Shown here in pieces: positions 6,326-9,741 of a DNA stretch of 9,741 nt. Each line of letters begins with the position of its first letter. Positions within the stretch are counted from its first letter, which is position 1. The DNA comes from an uncultured Oscillospiraceae bacterium (GTDB lineage: Bacteria > Bacillota > Clostridia > Oscillospirales > Oscillospiraceae): NCBI GenBank assembly GCA_934659445.1, contig CAKUHV010000064.1, forward strand, positions 1-9,741, given 5' to 3'. A model generated the notes under the pieces. The model was not told the DNA's origin, did not search any database, and worked only from the letters and a program-made list of their open reading frames with translations. The position numbers were made by a program, and so were the translations under genes.

Positions 6326-6388
6326 GAAAGCGCCCGGATCCAGATGACGCGGACTTGGGAACAAAGTGAGTTCCCGGGTCCGTTTTTT
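6239..6388 (+). promoter_or_regulatory. Predicted translation-dependent transcription attenuator for metNIQ
   Basis: Three competing pairings were found by eye. 1:2 is 6239-6245 with 6303-6309 (7 bp), where arm 1 lies in the Met codon cluster. 2:3, the antiterminator, is 6298-6304 with 6358-6364 (7 bp, one G·U) plus 6308-6312 with 6349-6353 (5 bp, one G·U). 3:4 is the terminator, 6350-6362 with 6370-6382. Arm 3 is shared, so antiterminator and terminator exclude each other. A ribosome stalled at the Met codons (6227-6274) would leave arm 2 free and allow 2:3. A ribosome reaching the stop codon at 6323-6325 would cover arm 2 and allow the terminator. A further hairpin, TGCGCGC (6261-6267) with GCGCGCA (6276-6282), presents two Met codons in its loop. 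No energies were computed. Confidence 0.65.
6350..6388 (+). terminator. Leader terminator (attenuator 3:4) before metN
   Basis: A 13-bp stem, 6350-6362 with 6370-6382, has two G·U pairs in the middle and a 7-nt AAAGTGA loop. It is followed immediately by TTTTTTGTTG. It lies between the leader ORF stop and the metN ribosome binding site, so it must be bypassed for metN to be transcribed from the upstream promoter. Confidence 0.88.
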
Positions 6389-6412
6389 GTTGCTATGGAG
6401 GGAGTTGACCGT

Positions 6413-7408
6413 ATGATCGAACTCAAGCATCTGAGCAAGACCTACCACTCCTCCGCCGGAACGGTGGAGGCCCTGAAGGACATCAGCCTGACCATTGCCG
6501 ACGGCGAGATCTTCGGCGTGATCGGCCTGTCCGGGGCGGGAAAGAGCACGCTGGTGCGGTGCATCAATCTGCTGGAGCGGCCCACCGAGGGCGAGGTGTG
6601 GATCGACGGGCAGGAGCTGACCGCCCTCAGCCGGGGCGAGCTGCTGCGCGTCCGCCGGGGGATCGGGATGATCTTCCAGGGCTTCAACCTGCTGGAGCAG
6701 CGCAGCGTGCTGGACAACGTGGCCTTCCCGCTGGAGATCGGCGGCATGAAGAAGGCACAGGCCCGGGAAAAGGCCAAAGAACTGCTGGCCCTTGTGGGGC
6801 TGAGCGAGCGGGAAAAGGCCTATCCCAGCCAGCTGTCCGGCGGACAGAAGCAGCGGGTGGCCATCGCCCGGGCCCTGTCCACCAACCCCAAGTATCTGCT
6901 GTGTGACGAGGCCACCAGCGCCCTTGACCCCAACACCACCCGCTCCATTCTGGAGCTGCTGCGCCAGATCAACGAGACCATGGGGGTGACCATCATCATC
7001 ATCACCCACGAGATGAAGGTCATCGACCAGATCTGCGACCGGGTGGCGGTGATTGACCACAGCGTCATCGCCGAGGAGGGAAAGGTGGCCGACGTGTTCA
7101 CCTCTCCCCAGTCGGAGATCGCCAAGGAGCTGATCCTGCCCCAGGACCGCAAGGCTCTGGCCGCCCAGACCGACGGCGGCCGACGTCTGCGCATCATCTT
7201 CGATGGGCAGAAGTCCCGGCGGCCCGTGATTTCCGACCTGGTGCTGGAGTGTCAGGCCCCGGTGAATATCCTCTTTGCCGACACCAAGGACTTTGAGGGC
7301 ACGGTGTACGGCCACATGATCCTGGAACTGCCCCACGACAAGCGGCAGGAGGAGAAGATCATTGCCTGGCTGAAAAACAGCGGGGTCACCTGGAAGGAGG
7401 AAGGGTAA
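6413..7408 (+). CDS. metN: Methionine ABC importer ATP-binding protein MetN
   Basis: This 331-residue protein hydrolyses ATP for uptake of L/D-methionine. Walker A is GLSGAGKST (residues 38-46), the Q-loop is IFQGFNLLEQRSVLDNVAFPLE in two parts, the signature is LSGGQ (141-145), Walker B is YLLCDEATSALDP (D165, E166), and the switch histidine is H199 in ITHEM. A C-terminal NIL domain occupies roughly residues 255-331 (RIIFDGQ, NILFADTKDFEG); in known MetN proteins it binds methionine and causes trans-inhibition of transport. The start is ATG 6413, preceded by GGAGGGAG (6397-6404). In-frame ATGs at 6344 and 6395 lie in the terminator or lack a ribosome binding site. The stop codon touches the metI start with no gap. 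Confidence 0.96.
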   Translation: MIELKHLSKTYHSSAGTVEALKDISLTIADGEIFGVIGLSGAGKSTLVRCINLLERPTEGEVWIDGQELTALSRGELLRVRRGIGMIFQGFNLLEQRSVLDNVAFPLEIGGMKKAQAREKAKELLALVGLSEREKAYPSQLSGGQKQRVAIARALSTNPKYLLCDEATSALDPNTTRSILELLRQINETMGVTIIIITHEMKVIDQICDRVAVIDHSVIAEEGKVADVFTSPQSEIAKELILPQDRKALAAQTDGGRRLRIIFDGQKSRRPVISDLVLECQAPVNILFADTKDFEGTVYGHMILELPHDKRQEEKIIAWLKNSGVTWKEEG

Positions 7409-8134
7409 ATGTCCGCACTGATCGCCAATATTACTGCTTTTTTTGCCGAGAAGGGGATCCCTTCTGAAATGCTGATCAAGCTGTGGAACAACGGCGTGCT
7501 CCAGAAGGGCATCTGGGAGACCATTTACATGACGGTGCTGTCCGCTTTCTTCGCCTATCTCATCGGCCTGCCCCTGGGCATGATCCTGGCGGTGACCGAC
7601 GAGGGGGGCATCCGCCCCGTCCGGTGGTTCAACGGTCTGCTGGGGGTGGTCATCAACTTCTTCCGCAGCATCCCCTGTATCATCCTCATGGTGGCTATGA
7701 TCCCGGTGGCCCGCCTGATCGTCCACACCAGCCTGGGCAACGCCGCAGTCATCGTCACCCTGATCATCGCCGCCGCCCCCTATGTGGCCCGGATGGTGGA
7801 GTCCTCCATCAAAGAGGTCAACGCCGGCATCATCGAGGCTGCTCAGGCCATGGGCTGCACCAACACCCAGATCGTGCTGCATGTGCTCCTGCCGGAGGCC
7901 AAGCCCGCCCTGATCCAGGGTGCGGTGATCTCAACCGTGACCATCTTCGGCTATACCGCACTGGCCGCCACTCTGGGCGGCACCGGTCTGGGTCAGATCG
8001 CCATTATCTACGGCCACCAGCGCTCCAACGGGGACATCACCTGGCTGTGCGTAGTGCTCATGGTAGTCATTGTCCAGCTGATCCAGCTGGCGGGCAGCTT
8101 CATCGCCCGGCGCACGGATAAGCGGATCAAATAA
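7409..8134 (+). CDS. metI: Methionine ABC importer permease MetI
   Basis: This 241-residue inner membrane subunit has about five hydrophobic segments, at roughly residues 35-60, 75-105, 110-130, 175-200 and 210-235. The cytoplasmic EAA coupling loop begins at E143 (EAAQAMGCTNTQIV, then LHVLLPEAKP) and contacts MetN. It is slightly longer than the usual 215-220 residues owing to an N-terminal extension before the first membrane segment. AAGGAGG (7393-7399) lies within the end of metN, and ATG 7409 directly follows the metN stop, giving tight coupling. It shows the MetI hallmark segment FFRSIPCIILMVAMIPV. Confidence 0.95.
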   Translation: MSALIANITAFFAEKGIPSEMLIKLWNNGVLQKGIWETIYMTVLSAFFAYLIGLPLGMILAVTDEGGIRPVRWFNGLLGVVINFFRSIPCIILMVAMIPVARLIVHTSLGNAAVIVTLIIAAAPYVARMVESSIKEVNAGIIEAAQAMGCTNTQIVLHVLLPEAKPALIQGAVISTVTIFGYTALAATLGGTGLGQIAIIYGHQRSNGDITWLCVVLMVVIVQLIQLAGSFIARRTDKRIK

Positions 8135-8154
8135 ACCCCACGGGAGGAACGGAT

Positions 8155-8211
8155 ATGAAGACAACGACTCTCTACCGCCTGCGGGCCGACAGGCGGGGCG
8201 AACGAATGTGA
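8155..8211 (+). CDS. Possible 18-codon small ORF between metI and metQ
   Basis: ATG 8155 is preceded by a good GGGAGGAAC (8142-8149) and the ORF ends at TGA 8209-8211. The peptide is basic (MKTTTLYRLRADRRGERM) with no resemblance to a known family. Its 3' half lies in overlapping hairpins. The ribosome binding site is better than expected for a random intergenic ATG, so translation is plausible. A role in setting metQ expression or mRNA folding is only an inference. It may be a chance ORF. Confidence 0.35.
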   Translation: MKTTTLYRLRADRRGERM

Positions 8212-8263
8212 GCCCCGGCTGACCCCGTCCGCACTGCGGCAGTTTTCAGACCGAAAACCGGTC
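8175..8263 (+). other. Hairpins in the metI-metQ spacer
   Basis: CCGCCTG (8175-8181) pairs with CAGGCGG (8190-8196). CGGGGC (8194-8199) pairs with GCCCCG (8212-8217), overlapping the first hairpin so that the two exclude each other. GACCG (8249-8253) pairs with CGGTC (8259-8263). None has a terminator-like T-run. As in the first importer operon, the structured spacer sits next to the binding-protein gene. Confidence 0.5.
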
Positions 8264-8296
8264 AAATCAAATAAAATTCAAAGGAGAATGAATCAC

Positions 8297-9172
8297 ATGA
8301 AAAAGAAGCTTGCTCTGCTGCTGACTCTGGCTCTGACCGTCAGCGCCCTGACCGCCTGCGGCCAGAAGAACGATACCCCCGCCGCCTCCGGCTCCTCCGC
8401 TTCCGGCGCCTCCTCCAGCACCACTGCGGAGAAGGAGACCCTTAAGGTGGGCGCCAGCTCCACCCCACACGCCGAGATCCTGGAGCAGGTGAAGGACGCT
8501 CTGGCCGAGAAGGGCTATGAGTTGGAGATCGTGGTGTATGACGACTACGTTCTGCCCAACAAGGCCCTGGCCGACGGCGATCTGGACGCCAACTACTTCC
8601 AGCACACCCCCTATCTGAACAGCTACAACGCCTCCAATGGCACCGATCTGGTGGCCGCCGCCAAGATCCACTACGAGCCCTTCGGCCTGTACAGCAACGG
8701 CGTGGCCTCCGTGGCTGACATTGCCGACGGCGCTACCATCCTGATCCCCGCCGACGACAGCAACGAGACCCGCGCTCTGCTGCTGCTGGCTCAGGAGGGC
8801 CTGATCGAGCTGCCCGCCGACGCCAGCGCCGAGAAGGGCGTGACCACTCTGGATATTGTGGACGCCAAGGGCTACAACGTGCAGGCCGTTCAGGCCGACA
8901 CCGTGCCCGCCCAGCTGGCCAACAGCAACCCCGGTACCGTGGCCGTCATCAACGGCAACTACGCTCTGCAGGCCGGTCTGAAGGTGGCTGACGCTCTGGC
9001 CATCGAGGACGCCTCCGGCGACGCCGCCCAGACCTATGCCAACATTGTGGCCGTCCGCGCCGCCGATGCCGACAGCGCCAAGACCAAGGCTCTGGTAGAG
9101 GTGCTCCAGTCCGACGCCGTAAAGCAGTATATCAACGATACCTACAACGGCGCTGTGCTGCCTGTGTTCTGA
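8297..9172 (+). CDS. metQ: Methionine-binding lipoprotein MetQ (NlpA family)
   Basis: This 291-residue extracytoplasmic lipoprotein delivers methionine to MetNI. The signal peptide MKKKLALLLTLALTVS leads to the lipobox L18-T-A-C21, followed by a Ser/Ala/Gly linker. NlpA-family hallmarks are LKVGASSTPHAEILEQVKDAL (in two parts), YDDYVLPNKALADGDLDANYFQHTPYL (in parts), an IPADDSNETRAL segment, and a late NPGTVAVINGNYA followed by VAVRAAD. ATG 8288 is in frame but lies directly against AAGGAGA (8281-8286). ATG 8297 gives normal spacing and a proper signal peptide, so it is chosen. No convincing intrinsic terminator follows before the next promoter. Confidence 0.95.
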   Translation: MKKKLALLLTLALTVSALTACGQKNDTPAASGSSASGASSSTTAEKETLKVGASSTPHAEILEQVKDALAEKGYELEIVVYDDYVLPNKALADGDLDANYFQHTPYLNSYNASNGTDLVAAAKIHYEPFGLYSNGVASVADIADGATILIPADDSNETRALLLLAQEGLIELPADASAEKGVTTLDIVDAKGYNVQAVQADTVPAQLANSNPGTVAVINGNYALQAGLKVADALAIEDASGDAAQTYANIVAVRAADADSAKTKALVEVLQSDAVKQYINDTYNGAVLPVF

Positions 9173-9206
9173 TTCGGTTCAGATTTACCAAATCGCAAAA
9201 AACCTG

Positions 9207-9235
9207 TTGACAAGGGTGGCCTTGCGTGCTATCAT
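9207..9235 (+). promoter_or_regulatory. Sigma-A-type promoter of the T-box transcript
   Basis: TTGACA (9207-9212), a 17-base spacer and TATCAT (9230-9235) form a near-consensus promoter. Transcription would start near 9242, a few bases before T-box stem I. The stretch 9173-9206 contains only a weak GATTT/AAATC inverted repeat. Confidence 0.85.
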
Positions 9236-9241
9236 CACTTC

Positions 9242-9533
9242 AAACCGTTGAAGAAGAGTGAGTAAGCCTTACCCCTTCTCTTTCAGAGAGCCGCCGGCGG
9301 TGGGATGGCGGCAGAGAACATAGGGCTGAATGGACTTCCAAGGGCGAGCGGAAACGGATGGCCTTTCCATCCGGAGTATGTAAGACGGAGTATGGTCCTC
9401 CGTAATCAAAGACCGGCGTATGTCAGTACGCACTGAGTGGATGGACGATATAGTCCGTCAAGCCGGGTGGCACCGCAGATGTTTGATCTGTCCCGACAAA
9501 CTGCGAAGGCAGTTTGTCGGGATTTTTATTTTT
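9242..9533 (+). promoter_or_regulatory. T-box riboswitch, specifier TGG (tryptophan)
   Basis: The T-box core is GGGTGGCACCGC (9465-9476). Stem I is complete: base helix 9250-9253 with 9335-9338; specifier loop with AGTGAGTA (9257-9264) on the 5' side and GAATGGA (9328-9334) on the 3' side; helix 9265-9271 with 9321-9327; helix 9276-9281 with 9313-9318; and distal helix CCGCC (9291-9295) with GGCGG (9307-9311). The specifier is TGG 9331-9333. Intermediate hairpins include 9355-9361 with 9367-9373. The antiterminator pairs 9464-9467 with 9492-9495 and 9476-9480 with 9486-9490. The bulge TGGC matches a GCCA acceptor end, consistent with the G73 discriminator of bacterial tRNA-Trp. Uncharged tRNA-Trp is predicted to switch the downstream gene on. 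Confidence 0.93.
9492..9533 (+). terminator. T-box-controlled intrinsic terminator
   Basis: A perfect 13-bp stem, CCCGACAAACTGC (9492-9504) with GCAGTTTGTCGGG (9509-9521), has a GAAG loop and is followed by ATTTTTATTTTT. Its 5' arm is shared with the T-box antiterminator (9492-9495), so the two structures compete. Confidence 0.95.
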
Positions 9534-9555
9534 CCCGGAGGAAGGAGCAAGACTT

Positions 9556-9657
9556 ATGGGACTGACACGATGGTGCGGGCGAATAGGATATCGGCCCGCC
9601 CCCAAACATAAACTACAAAATAGATCGTTTGAAAGAAGAAAGAGGTTTTTGATATGA
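9556..9657 (+). CDS. Possible 33-codon ORF coupled to the downstream lipoprotein gene
   Basis: ATG 9556 follows a very strong purine-rich GGAGGAAGGAG (about 9537-9547). The frame runs to TGA 9655-9657, overlapping the next ATG (9654) as ATGA. The peptide is short, Arg/Lys-rich, has one Trp (codon 6) and resembles nothing I know. A GCGGGC/GCCCGC hairpin (9575-9580 with 9594-9599) lies in its first half. The lipoprotein gene has only a weak AGAGG site of its own, so translational coupling is plausible. The ORF itself could be a chance frame. Confidence 0.4.
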   Translation: MGLTRWCGRIGYRPAPKHKLQNRSFERRKRFLI

Positions 9658-9741
9658 AAAAGCTGTTTACCGCCGCTCTGTCTCTTGTGATGTCCCTGTC
9701 CCTGCTGGCCGCCTGCTCCAGCAGTCCCGCCCAGTCCGGCG
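9654..9741 (+). CDS. Lipoprotein, 5' part only; probable substrate-binding protein of a Trp-regulated importer
   Basis: Twenty-nine codons are visible before the window ends. They show a bacterial lipoprotein signal: MKK, a hydrophobic stretch, and the lipobox L18-A-A-C21 followed by Ser-rich linker residues. This is the typical start of an ABC substrate-binding protein in this organism, with Cys at position 21 exactly as in the two other binding proteins of the window. The Trp-type T-box upstream predicts tryptophan as the substrate, and trpX is therefore the best guess. The visible part contains no ligand-binding domain, so the family is not proven. AGAGG (9641-9645) is a modest ribosome binding site. 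Confidence 0.75.
   Translation, partial: MKKLFTAALSLVMSLSLLAACSSSPAQSG

Noticed and set aside
6149..6412. S-box (SAM) riboswitch upstream of metN
   Set aside because: The leader lacks the S-box conserved core and multi-stem layout. Its main content is a translated Met-rich frame and a terminator.
6344..6412. Earlier metN starts at ATG 6344 or 6395
   Set aside because: ATG 6344 lies just before the terminator stem and 6395 follows the T-run without a ribosome binding site. ATG 6413 has GGAGGGAG at normal distance and matches the MetN N-terminus.
5873..7882. 669-codon open frame on the minus strand
   Set aside because: It runs antisense to the ATPase gene end, the leader region, metN and metI. 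It is a His/Gln/Asp-rich low-complexity translation typical of the shadow of GC-rich genes, with no recognisable domain.

Overview
The window reads as chromosomal DNA from a GC-rich, low-redundancy-codon Firmicute, most likely an Oscillospiraceae-type gut Clostridia (Flavonifractor / Pseudoflavonifractor / Intestinimonas neighbourhood). The clues are strong AAGGAG-type ribosome binding sites, lipoprotein-anchored solute-binding proteins, a T-box riboswitch, and heavy G/C at third codon positions. The organism assignment is an inference. All recognised genes lie on the + strand. No rRNA, tRNA, CRISPR array or transposase was seen.

Layout. (1) 1-2818: the tail of an AT-richer unknown gene, then a tight cluster of an FMN nitroreductase, rimI, a second GNAT acetyltransferase and tsaD, closed by an 11-bp-stem terminator. 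(2) 2874-6045: a palindrome, a sigma-A-like promoter and a three-gene ABC importer (lipoprotein, permease, ATPase) of the TrpXYZ-like family, closed by a strong terminator. The lipoprotein and permease genes are separated by three consecutive hairpins. (3) 6113-9172: a second promoter, a 41-codon Met/Cys-rich leader ORF, an intrinsic terminator, and then metN-metI-metQ, the methionine ABC importer. (4) 9207-9741: a third promoter, a T-box riboswitch whose specifier reads TGG (Trp), its terminator, a small coupled ORF, and the first 29 codons of another lipoprotein, probably the binding protein of a tryptophan importer.

The most interesting element is the metNIQ leader. By eye it has all the parts of a ribosome-mediated transcription attenuator: a short ORF with its own Shine-Dalgarno, nine internal Met and five Cys codons, a 3:4 terminator immediately before metN, and mutually exclusive 1:2 and 2:3 pairings. 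Firmicute methionine genes are usually controlled by S-box (SAM) riboswitches, Met T-boxes or LysR-type regulators, so a translated Met/Cys leader peptide is unusual. Together the three importers appear to be controlled in three different ways: a palindromic DNA site, a peptide attenuator, and a tRNA-sensing T-box.
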